NCBI RefSeq assembly: GCF_015679325.1
Contig: NZ_JADPVI010000001.1
Span: 1,302,001 to 1,366,000, forward strand
DNA from: Kaistella gelatinilytica
Lineage (GTDB): Bacteria; Bacteroidota; Bacteroidia; Flavobacteriales; Weeksellaceae
DNA: 64,000 bases
Direction of reading: 5' to 3'
The notes below the pieces were generated by a model. It was not told where the DNA came from. It saw only the letters and a program-made list of their open reading frames with translations, and ran no database searches. How positions within the stretch are numbered: the stretch's first letter is position 1; each line of letters opens with the position of its first letter. A program made the translations under genes and the position numbers. Positions 25,408 to 32,935 of this stretch are shown here, one piece after another.

Positions 25408-27579
25408 ATGATTACCGAACATAAATTTCAATATTATGCCTTTATAAGTTACAGTAGTGAAGATGCAAAGTGGGCAAAATGGTTACAAACCAAATTAGAA
25501 AATTACAGAATTCCAAATTTTCTATCTAAAGAAAAACAAGCAAAATACCTTCGACCAATTTTCCGTGACAAATCTGATATTGGTTTAGGAAGATTGGAAC
25601 AAAATCTATCTAAAGAAATAGAAGATTCCCGATTTCTGATCGTTATCTGTTCTCCCAAAGCTTCAATATCACCATGGGTAAAAAAAGAAATTGCAAGATT
25701 CAAAGAACTTGGTGGTGAAAATAGGATAATCCCTTTTATAATTGAAGGAAGCCCAAATCCTAAACTTGAAAATCAGAAAAATTGTTACCCTGATGAATTA
25801 AGCAAAGATATTTTAGGTGCCTCATTAAATGAACTTACAAAAGAAGAAGCATTTATAAAAATTGTTGCATTCATTTTAGGATTAAGATTTGATGTATTGT
25901 GGCAAAGACATGAGCGCGAGAAAAAACGAAAACGAAAAATAAATCATACATTTCTTGCGATTCTGATACCTTTAGTATTATTTTCTATTTTTAAAATATG
26001 GGATTACAACAGAGTTAAATCAAAATTCTATTCCAATTATGTGGATAAATTTGGAATTCCGAATGGCATTTTTGAATTATCAAAAGAGCAAATTACCCAT
26101 AAAAATTCTCATTATAGATTTCAATACAGGAGAAATAAGTTAATAGCAGTAGAACATTTAAACTCTTCTAATATTTTAACAGATTTTCTGTTAGGTGAAA
26201 ATCAATATAGACCTGTCTTGATGAATCTATTTTATAATGAAGATGGGACACTCAATAGTATTGATTATTCTGATTTGCACAGGATAAAACTAGCAAGAAT
26301 AATATATTCAGGATCCAAAAAAAATGAAATTGACATTAAAACCCCATCTGGAAGTACTGCTGTATTGAATGCTAATCAAACGATTGAAACTGGAAGCCCA
26401 ATTGACATTGGTTTATATTCTAAAAGTTTAATAAACCATATTAGTTTAATTAGAGATAATCAAGGTTATATTTATGAAGAAAAATATAGTTATGGTGGTA
26501 TGGAACCTATAAATGATTTAAATGGAATATATGGGAAAAAATATATAAGAGACCAGCAAGGTCAAATTTTAAAAGAAACATTTTTAGATCATCGAGGTCA
26601 ACCTATGAATAACGCAAAAGGAATCGGGATAACTAATTATAAATATGAGGAAGGTAATTTGGTACAAATTTCATATTACAATTATGAAGGAAAACCAATT
26701 TTAAACAATGAGAATGGACATAAAATAATATTTCATTATGACTTAAATAAAAATATTGATTTCACTTCTTCTTTCAATATAGAAAATAATAAATTTCAAA
26801 GTAGTGATGGGACATTTGGATGTAAATATGAATATAATGAAAAAGGGGAAATGACTTTAATAACTTTTCTTAATACATTCAATAACCCAATAAACAATAT
26901 TTATGGCTACGCTTATTGGAATCTAACTTATAATGACAATGGTCAAGAAGAATCCAACTCTTTTTTTAATAAAGATTACAAGCCTACAGTAAGAAATACT
27001 AATACAGAACAAACGCATAAAGTCGTAACTCATTATGACAATTTTAATAATATAATAAGAATTGAACATTTTGATATTAGCGGAAGTAGAACAAATTGTG
27101 CTGAAGGATATTCCGTTCTTAAAAGAAAAAGTAGTAAAAATGGATTACTCATTGAAGAAGAAACTTATAATGGAAAATTAGAAAAAATTGAATTAAATGG
27201 ATACTTTTTGACAAAAAATTTTTATGATGAAAATAGTTTTTTGATTAAGGTTCAGACATTTGACAAAAGACTGATGCCTTCTAATTCTGATAAAGGTTAT
27301 AGTATTGAAACAAGATCCTATGACAACAGAGGCAACCCTACTAAATTTAGTTACTATGATAAAAACGATCTACCAATAAATATTTTAGGAAACTATCAAA
27401 CTATCAAACAAGAATTCAATAAATCAGGTAATATCGAATGGATTAGATTATTTGATGATAAAAACAAACGAACCGAAAATGAAATAAGAGTTTCCACAAT
27501 ACATTTTTCTTATAATAAATTCAAATTAGTAAACACGCAATATTTTGACAAAAAAAATAAAGAACTTAAATTAGAGTGA
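25408..27579 (+). CDS. TIR-transmembrane protein with a large tandem-repeat C-terminal domain
   Basis: 723 residues from the ATG at 25408 (a TTG at 25390 is weaker). The TIR domain spans about 8-150 (YYAFISYSSEDAKWAKWLQ, RFLIVICSPKASISPWVKKE, with the candidate NADase Glu in WVKKEI). A bacterial-TIR connector (LGLRFDVLWQRHEREKKRKR) leads to one membrane helix (about 180-200, TFLAILIPLVLFSIFKIW). The remaining 520 residues contain degenerate repeats of about 40 residues built on patterns like G-P-x-x-N-x-x-G-Y and Y-D-x-x-G-N. The basic linker predicts a cytoplasmic TIR and a periplasmic repeat domain, a layout recalling Toll-like receptors. Function is unknown. Confidence 0.82.
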   Translation: MITEHKFQYYAFISYSSEDAKWAKWLQTKLENYRIPNFLSKEKQAKYLRPIFRDKSDIGLGRLEQNLSKEIEDSRFLIVICSPKASISPWVKKEIARFKELGGENRIIPFIIEGSPNPKLENQKNCYPDELSKDILGASLNELTKEEAFIKIVAFILGLRFDVLWQRHEREKKRKRKINHTFLAILIPLVLFSIFKIWDYNRVKSKFYSNYVDKFGIPNGIFELSKEQITHKNSHYRFQYRRNKLIAVEHLNSSNILTDFLLGENQYRPVLMNLFYNEDGTLNSIDYSDLHRIKLARIIYSGSKKNEIDIKTPSGSTAVLNANQTIETGSPIDIGLYSKSLINHISLIRDNQGYIYEEKYSYGGMEPINDLNGIYGKKYIRDQQGQILKETFLDHRGQPMNNAKGIGITNYKYEEGNLVQISYYNYEGKPILNNENGHKIIFHYDLNKNIDFTSSFNIENNKFQSSDGTFGCKYEYNEKGEMTLITFLNTFNNPINNIYGYAYWNLTYNDNGQEESNSFFNKDYKPTVRNTNTEQTHKVVTHYDNFNNIIRIEHFDISGSRTNCAEGYSVLKRKSSKNGLLIEEETYNGKLEKIELNGYFLTKNFYDENSFLIKVQTFDKRLMPSNSDKGYSIETRSYDNRGNPTKFSYYDKNDLPINILGNYQTIKQEFNKSGNIEWIRLFDDKNKRTENEIRVSTIHFSYNKFKLVNTQYFDKKNKELKLE

Positions 27580-27666
27580 AAATGGCTTAAGGTAAAATGG
27601 GCTCCACATAAAGTCTAACATTTTAAGCTTTTTTTAAAATAATTTATCACAAAAAAATAACAACCA

Positions 27667-28899
27667 ATGAAAACCTGCTTCGTAATTATGGGATACGGCA
27701 AAAAGACCGACCCTACTTTAGGAAAAACTTATGACCTTGATAAAACCTATCACAATATTATAAAGCCAGCCGTAGAAAAAGCAGGCTTTATTTGTGTACG
27801 TAGTGATGAAATTCTTGAGTCAGGCACAATTGATAAGAATATGTATGCATTGCTTATTCATGCAGATCTTTGTATTGCCGATATTACCACCTTTAATCCC
27901 AACGCAATATATGAACTTGGGATTCGTCATGCCGCAAAACCTTTTTCAACTATTGTTATGAAAGAAAAAGATGGGAATATCCCATTCGATTTAAGTCATA
28001 ATAAAATTTTTACCTATTCGCACATGGGAGAAGATATTGGTTTCACAGAAACGAATAGATGTGTTGATGCACTTACAAAATTAATTACGGAAGTTGATAG
28101 AATTGGTGAAGTTGACAGTCCTTTGTTTCATCATATTCGTGGAATGCAACCTTACGTTTTACCTGAAGACGAATATGGTCAAATAATTAAAGACTTGGCA
28201 AACAAAGAAAATAGTCTATTCGCATTAGTAGAAGCTGCAAAGCAAGAAATGGCAAAAAGTAACTTTTTAGAAGCCAAAAAGCATTGGAAAAAAGCAAGTG
28301 AAAAAGTAGAAAATGATGCGTATTACATCCAACAATGGGCTTTGTCAACGTACAAGGATAAAACTGTAGAACTTTATCTTGCGCTTCCTGATGCTTTGAA
28401 TATTATTAAAAAATTAGAACCAGAAAACAGAAATACAACCGATCCCGAAACATTAGGAATTACCGGAGCAATATATAAAAGAATGTGGCTTGAAGACAAA
28501 GATAAAGTTGGATTTTTAGACTTAGCAATAGAATATTACAAAAGAGGTTTTACAATTAGTCAAGATTATTACACTGGAGAAAATTATGCGCTTTGTTTAG
28601 ATTTAAAATCTGAAATTACTATCGATGAAGAAGAAAAAATATATTTCAAATATTCCGCGAAACAAACCCGAAAAGAGATTATCTATGTTATTAAAAAACT
28701 AAAAAATGATGAAGATTTTGAGAAACGAAGTGACCTAAAATGGATTTATGCAACAAGTGCAAATTGCTATTTTTCAGCGAAAGATGAAGAAAACTTCAAT
28801 AGATCTAATGATAAATTTTATAGCTTAAATCCTGCTGATTGGGAAATTGAAACTTACAAGGATGGATTAAGTCGCTTAGAAAAAATTAAAAACACATAA
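27667..28899 (+). CDS. Deoxyribosyltransferase-like domain fused to a TPR-S/TRAF-binding-like domain
   Basis: 410 residues. The N-terminal 150 residues form a Rossmann-like nucleoside-deoxyribosyltransferase/hydrolase relative: YGKKTD, LDKTYHNIIKPAVEKAGF, then ADLCIADIT and NPNAIYELGIRHA (Asp67, Asp72, Asn79, Glu83 as likely active-site residues). The C-terminal half is all-helical with TPR-like periodicity (KKHWKKASEKVENDAYYIQQ, GFLDLAIEYYKRGF) and resembles the TRAF-binding/TPR-S region shared with animal ASK kinases. This fusion has been discussed in the literature as a prokaryotic conflict-system component. It begins a four-gene tight cluster, and the 87-base gap before it contains a weak hairpin (27620-27640). 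Confidence 0.8.
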   Translation: MKTCFVIMGYGKKTDPTLGKTYDLDKTYHNIIKPAVEKAGFICVRSDEILESGTIDKNMYALLIHADLCIADITTFNPNAIYELGIRHAAKPFSTIVMKEKDGNIPFDLSHNKIFTYSHMGEDIGFTETNRCVDALTKLITEVDRIGEVDSPLFHHIRGMQPYVLPEDEYGQIIKDLANKENSLFALVEAAKQEMAKSNFLEAKKHWKKASEKVENDAYYIQQWALSTYKDKTVELYLALPDALNIIKKLEPENRNTTDPETLGITGAIYKRMWLEDKDKVGFLDLAIEYYKRGFTISQDYYTGENYALCLDLKSEITIDEEEKIYFKYSAKQTRKEIIYVIKKLKNDEDFEKRSDLKWIYATSANCYFSAKDEENFNRSNDKFYSLNPADWEIETYKDGLSRLEKIKNT

Positions 28900-28900
28900 T

Positions 28901-29488
28901 ATGGCTCATAAATGCTTTATTTCCTTTAAGACACAGGACAAACCATACAAAACTTTTATACATGAAAATCTCAAGGTAGAGATGATCGACAAATCTTTAC
29001 ACGAACCTATAAATTCTGACGATGAAGACTATATCATGAGGAAAATTAGAGAAAATTATTTGTCAGATTCAACTGTTACAATTTTCTTAATTGGAGATAA
29101 ATCCGCTGAAAACTCTTGGTTTGAAAATCAAAATTATATAAAAAGGGAGTTGCAGGCTTCTTTATACCATGGGATTGGTAACACGCAAAGTGGTATTTTA
29201 GGAGTAATTTTGCCTTCAATGACAGAGAAAATCTATCCTGGAACTTCTAATACTTGCAGTACTTGTGGCGGAACTCACACTATTGTTAAAATAAATAATG
29301 ATACAGTAGTTAGAGAATTTGCTTATAACTACTATATTCCAAATGATAAATGTGCGTGGAGCGAAGATGAACGATATTGCGTTTTGACTACTTGGGAAGA
29401 ATTTTGCAAAAGGCCTAACTACTATATTGATTTAGCATATGATAAAAGAGACCATCCGATTTCTAATAAAACCAAAGTGAAACCATAA
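28901..29488 (+). CDS. TIR-like protein of the ThsB/DUF1863 type
   Basis: 195 residues, starting one base after the previous stop. It has the ThsB-like TIR pattern HKCFISFKTQD, TVTIFLIGDKSAENSWFE and a KRELQAS helix (Glu83 as candidate catalytic residue). In Thoeris, ThsB proteins sense phage and make an NAD-derived signal for ThsA. No SIR2-SLOG ThsA is encoded nearby, so this may signal to another effector. A Cys/His knuckle (CSTCGGTH, Cys119, Cys122, His126) sits in the C-terminal third and could bind zinc. The stop overlaps the next start by one base. Confidence 0.82.
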   Translation: MAHKCFISFKTQDKPYKTFIHENLKVEMIDKSLHEPINSDDEDYIMRKIRENYLSDSTVTIFLIGDKSAENSWFENQNYIKRELQASLYHGIGNTQSGILGVILPSMTEKIYPGTSNTCSTCGGTHTIVKINNDTVVREFAYNYYIPNDKCAWSEDERYCVLTTWEEFCKRPNYYIDLAYDKRDHPISNKTKVKP

Positions 29489-30372
29489 TGGACGAGAAAG
29501 ACTTTCCAAATTTCTATATCGCTGGAGATAGCGCTTCATTAAGTGCCCAAAAATTTTATACAAACTATATTAAATGGAGTTTGATATCCATGCTGACTGC
29601 GGCAGTTGTTGCAATATATAGTTTTCAAGAAGTAGAATCAAAGAGAATTGGTTATGTAATTTCGGGGATTTTATTAATGATTTCAACCATTTTATCTTTG
29701 ATTATAAAAAACAAAAAGTATGAAAGCACGTGGTATCGAGGTAGAGCTTTAGCAGAATCTGCCAAGACCCTAACATGGCGTTTCATGACAAAATCTGAGT
29801 ATTTTGAGGATACTATAAATGATGATGAAGCAAAAAAAAGATTTATTAACAGGATTAAAGAAATTAAAAATGAATTCAAAGATTTAAATGCTTCTCTTAA
29901 AGCAAAACATTTATCAGTACCAATCATCACAGAAAAAATGATTGCTACAAGGCAACTTAACTTAAAAGACAGAATGGAATTTTATTTAAAAAATAGAATT
30001 GAAAATCAAATAAGTTGGTATTCCAGTAAAGCAGACGCAAATAAAAACAAATATGAAATTTGGTTTTGGGCAGTTATAATCATGCAAATTTTAGCATTGG
30101 TTTCTGTTGCGTATTTAGTTTTTAATCCCGAATCTAATATCAAATTAGTTGGTTTATTTACAAGTTTATCCGCATGTTGCTTAGCATGGCTTCAACTTAA
30201 AAAATATCAAGAGAATAAAGAAGCATACACTACAGCAGTTTCGGAACTCAATCTAATTAAGCAAGAAGCTGAATTAATACATACCGAGGAAAAATTTCAA
30301 ATTTATGTTTTAGATTCTGAAAATGCAATGTCGAGAGAACATACACTTTGGTTGGCTCAAAAAAGAATTTAA
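29488..30372 (+). CDS. SLATT-domain (DUF4231-like) four-helix membrane protein, predicted pore-forming effector
   Basis: 294 residues. Two pairs of membrane helices are predicted: about 30-46 and 53-73, then about 190-212 and 219-237. The motif TWYRGRALAESAKTLTWRFM after the second helix is characteristic of SLATT proteins, here a doubled SLATT_3/SLATT_1 type. SLATT proteins are predicted membrane effectors found with nucleotide-sensing or nucleotide-making proteins in bacterial conflict systems. The start overlaps the stop of the ThsB-like gene by one base, and the next gene starts two bases after its stop, so it is co-translated with two TIR proteins. Confidence 0.85.
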   Translation: MDEKDFPNFYIAGDSASLSAQKFYTNYIKWSLISMLTAAVVAIYSFQEVESKRIGYVISGILLMISTILSLIIKNKKYESTWYRGRALAESAKTLTWRFMTKSEYFEDTINDDEAKKRFINRIKEIKNEFKDLNASLKAKHLSVPIITEKMIATRQLNLKDRMEFYLKNRIENQISWYSSKADANKNKYEIWFWAVIIMQILALVSVAYLVFNPESNIKLVGLFTSLSACCLAWLQLKKYQENKEAYTTAVSELNLIKQEAELIHTEEKFQIYVLDSENAMSREHTLWLAQKRI

Positions 30373-30374
30373 CC

Positions 30375-30986
30375 ATGGTAAAAAAAGGATATAATAAGGC
30401 AAAGTTTGTTGATAGTTTTAAATGGCTATTAGACACATTAGAAGATAAAGAATTAGAAAAAAGACCTTGTATATTTTGGAGCCACAAAAGAGAAGATAAA
30501 CCCGCTTGCAGAAAAATTGCTGAATATTTAAAAGATGCAGGTGTCGATTATTATCTTGATGAAGAAGACGCTGGATTGCAATCAGCATCAACAGAAAATA
30601 ATCCCGAGAAGATTACTGAATCTATTAAAAAGGGAATTAGTGAAAGTACGCATATGTTAGTGGTTATTTCTGAAAAGACATATTCTTCACAGTGGGTTCC
30701 ATTTGAAGTAGGTTATGGACATGCAACAATTTTAGATAAAGATGCTTCGGAGAATAAACAGAAGAATAAAATCCAATTGGCAATTTTGACGCTACAAGAT
30801 ATTTCCGAAAAAACACTTCCTGATTATTTGCAAGTTGGATATATTATTAGAGGCACAAAATCTATTAATGAATATATTTCTGAAATTTCGGGCAAAACCG
30901 AAGGTACGATGATTAATGAAACAAGAATTTTTTCAAATATTAAATCGTATCATCCATTAGATAATGTTCTTAATTGGCGGTTATAG
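30375..30986 (+). CDS. Small TIR-domain protein
   Basis: 203 residues from the ATG at 30375, two bases after the SLATT stop. A TTG at 30348 inside the SLATT gene is a less likely start. The TIR domain covers about 32-170: PCIFWSHKREDKPACRKIAE, VDYYLDEEDAGLQ, MLVVISEKTYSSQWVPFEVGYG (Glu111 is the likely catalytic residue). A short N-terminal helix precedes it and a tail (IKSYHPLDNVLNW) follows. It could be the NAD-cleaving enzyme or signal producer of the four-gene cluster (inference). No terminator is visible in the 96 bases after it. Confidence 0.85.
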   Translation: MVKKGYNKAKFVDSFKWLLDTLEDKELEKRPCIFWSHKREDKPACRKIAEYLKDAGVDYYLDEEDAGLQSASTENNPEKITESIKKGISESTHMLVVISEKTYSSQWVPFEVGYGHATILDKDASENKQKNKIQLAILTLQDISEKTLPDYLQVGYIIRGTKSINEYISEISGKTEGTMINETRIFSNIKSYHPLDNVLNWRL

Positions 30987-31082
30987 AAACAGAGTAATTG
31001 ATATAAAAAATTGAATGATAGAAAATGATGCGAGTTCAAATCACTACTCTATGCAATTTGTAAAAAAATTATATTTCATAAA

Positions 31083-32294
31083 TTACTGAATAATTAATTC
31101 TACTCTACTTAATCCAACTAGATCTAATAATTTTTTATCTTTTTCACTATTCCCTCTTCCGATGGCTCTTATATTACTTCCATCATAACCATTTTCCTTT
31201 AAATAGGTCGCAACTGAGCTTGCTCTTCTTTCTGATAAATTTAGCGCATACGAATTACTGTAATTTTCTCTATCATAACCTATCAGTTCAATCTGGCTTT
31301 TATTTTTCTTCAAGCAAATGAGCAATTTTGAAAGATAATTTTTAAAAATCGGCTTCAATTTATCACTTTCAACGTCAAAAAGTATGATGTGCTCTTTTTT
31401 CAAACATTCACATTCAACATTAAAAGGCGGTTCATAAGAATTTAATGTTTTATTTGTAAAGTTATTAACTCTTTCTTGAGATGTCATAAGACCTTTATCT
31501 GTTTCAGCAAGTTTTTCTTTGTTAACAAATAATTCCGCGGTAATGTTATTTAGAGAAACTCCTTTTTTCTTTAAACTATCTACTGTATTACTTAAATCTG
31601 ATGATGTTATATCTAGATGGTCTTTTGTTTGTTTTAATGAATCATTTGTTGATTGTAAAGATTCCTCTTTAGAACTTAGTTCCTTTTCAATATTTACTAA
31701 TTCTTTTGTCCTGATTTTAATTGAATCATTCAATGATAAGTTAACCTTTTCGATTTCTTTCCTTTTTGAAAACAAATAAGACAATGACCCAATTGACAAA
31801 ATCATTAAAAATATGAATAAAACTATACTATTTCTAATTCTAGAAGATTGTCGAGTATAGTTTAATGAGTTTTTAATTCTTGTTAATAGTGTCTCAGAAA
31901 TAATATTATTTTTGAAATTTATTTTTTCATTGGATCTGGCAGTACCATCAATAATCTTAAACCAACTCGCTTCAGTAATATTACATAATTCAACAGGTAT
32001 AATTATTTTTTTTGTTTGTTCAAAAATATTTATTTCCTCTTCTATGGCATTCGATAATAATGATGCTTCGCTCCCTAATAAAATTAAAACTGAGCTATTT
32101 TTTAATTTTCTTTTTAAGGAATTTGGCAGCTCCTTACCAGGTTGTGATCCCCATTGATCTAAATAACAACTATATTTTTGCTCAATAATTTTGTTAGCTA
32201 AATTTGAAGCATATTCCGAACAATCTAACCTAGAATATGAAATAAAAAAATCGTATCCTGTAAAATAGCGTTGCGAGGTTGTAATTATATTCAT
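31083..32294 (-). CDS. TIR-transmembrane-coiled-coil-OmpA-like protein
   Basis: 403 residues with an unusual domain order. A TIR domain (about 13-140: GYDFFISYSRLDCSEYASN, SSVLILLGSEASLLSNAIEEE) is followed by one membrane helix (about 154-175), a long heptad-like coiled coil (about 178-280, rich in SLND, SKEESLQ, SLKQTKDHLD) and an OmpA-like C-terminal domain (about 300-403: IILFDVESDKLKP, NLSERRASSVATYLKENGY). OmpA-like domains bind peptidoglycan, so the protein would link a cytoplasmic TIR to the cell wall. The canonical GHTD is changed to GYDR. It is convergent with the island operon. Function is unknown. Confidence 0.83.
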   Translation of the reverse strand: MNIITTSQRYFTGYDFFISYSRLDCSEYASNLANKIIEQKYSCYLDQWGSQPGKELPNSLKRKLKNSSVLILLGSEASLLSNAIEEEINIFEQTKKIIIPVELCNITEASWFKIIDGTARSNEKINFKNNIISETLLTRIKNSLNYTRQSSRIRNSIVLFIFLMILSIGSLSYLFSKRKEIEKVNLSLNDSIKIRTKELVNIEKELSSKEESLQSTNDSLKQTKDHLDITSSDLSNTVDSLKKKGVSLNNITAELFVNKEKLAETDKGLMTSQERVNNFTNKTLNSYEPPFNVECECLKKEHIILFDVESDKLKPIFKNYLSKLLICLKKNKSQIELIGYDRENYSNSYALNLSERRASSVATYLKENGYDGSNIRAIGRGNSEKDKKLLDLVGLSRVELIIQ

Positions 32295-32544
32295 ATTTAA
32301 TATTTTTAAAAATTATATTTAATTAAATAGATTCGCTTACCAAATCGTAGAATAAATTTATTTAATTGTAAGCAAATACTAAATGTAAGACAACAAATTA
32401 TTCTATGGCCACTAACAATACCAGTAATTAGGAAATTTAAAAACAGTTTTTCTGCCTTTCATATATTCAAATTTAAATAATATTAATAACTATTAACATA
32501 AAAAAAGCACCTACATTTTTGTAAGTGCTTCTATTCCAATGTTG
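32295..32544. other. Right edge of the accessory island
   Basis: A 250-base, very A+T-rich stretch between the TIR-OmpA start and the tRNA. It should carry the promoter of the TIR-OmpA gene (minus strand), but no clear consensus box is visible. The terminator of the tRNA transcript is at 32499-32530. No integrase fragment is seen. Confidence 0.4.
32499..32530 (-). terminator. Terminator of the tRNA transcript
   Basis: Arms AAGCACCTAC (32505-32514) and GTAAGTGCTT (32521-32530) pair with one C-A mismatch and a 6-base loop. On the minus strand seven T follow the stem. It lies just downstream of the tRNA 3' end. Confidence 0.8.
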
Positions 32545-32618
32545 TGGCCCCACCTGGGCTCGAACCAGGGACTTGCTGATTATGAGTCAGCTACTCTAAC
32601 CAGCTGAGTTATAGGGCC
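32545..32618 (-). tRNA. tRNA with CAT anticodon (Met or Ile2)
   Basis: 74 bases fold as a standard cloverleaf: acceptor GGCCCTA/TGGGGCC (one T-G pair), D stem ACTC/GAGT, anticodon stem GCTGA/TCAGC around loop CTCATAA, T stem CCTGG/CCAGG with loop TTCGAGC, discriminator A. CCA is not encoded. The anticodon CAT is used both by elongator tRNA-Met and by the lysidine-modified tRNA-Ile2; the GGCCC...GGGGCC acceptor resembles E. coli Ile2, but I cannot decide. Its 3' end faces the accessory island. Confidence 0.95.
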
Positions 32619-32769
32619 TAACTTTATTTCCGGAGAAATTGAAGTCTCAATTGGGTTTGCAAAAATAGCGTTTTTTTGAAATAATCAAAATTTATTTAAG
32701 GTTTTTCCTGAGAAATATAATTGAGAAGAGGGATTTGGGATGTTGGAGGAGAGAAGATGGATGCTGGAT

Positions 32770-32790
32770 GTTTGGTGTTTGGTGTTTGGT
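32770..32790. repeat. Three tandem heptamers GTTTGGT
   Basis: Three perfect 7-base units followed by a degenerate fourth (GTTTTTA). Part of a wider set of 7-base tandem repeats with different units in this window. Confidence 0.75.
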
Positions 32791-32812
32791 GTTTTTATGT
32801 AATGTTAATAGA

Positions 32813-32850
32813 ATTCTTACGCAAAGATCCAAAGGTTTTTGACGGCGTCT
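32813..32850. repeat. CGCAAAG-type dispersed repeat, copy D (fragment)
   Basis: TTCTTACGCAAAGATCCAAAGG followed by GACGGCGTC corresponds to a degenerate copy of the repeat at 10848 and 13215. Only the first half is well preserved. Confidence 0.4.
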
Positions 32851-32904
32851 TCATGATTGGATATGAGTAAATTGAAATTGACCATTCAAATTCCGGGTGC
32901 TATT

Positions 32905-32931
32905 GGACAAGTGTCGACTTGTCCCTACATG
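32905..32931. repeat. REP-like palindrome (GTAGGGACAAGT type)
   Basis: Arms GGACAAGT (32905-32912) and ACTTGTCC (32917-32924) with a 4-base loop; the minus strand reads ATGTAGGGACAAGTCGAC. Palindromes of the form GTAGGG-AC-arm are a widespread REP-like class in bacteria. It lies 5 bases past the epimerase stop and may also fold in that mRNA. Confidence 0.55.
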
Positions 32932-32935
32932 GCTC

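Larger units (their letters stand above)
32619..32935. other. Repeat-filled intergenic region between the tRNA and the epimerase gene
   Basis: A 317-base gap without a plausible gene. It holds three heptamers GTTTGGT (32770-32790), a CGCAAAG-type repeat fragment (32813-32850) and a GGACAAGT/ACTTGTCC palindrome (32905-32924). Confidence 0.6.

Noticed and set aside
27667..30986. Classical type I or II Thoeris
   Set aside because: A ThsB-like TIR is present but no SIR2-SLOG or TM-macro ThsA. The name Thoeris would overstate the match.
24230..32294. CBASS system
   Set aside because: A patatin effector and a SLATT protein are present, but no CD-NTase or cap2/cap3-type gene can be seen in the window.
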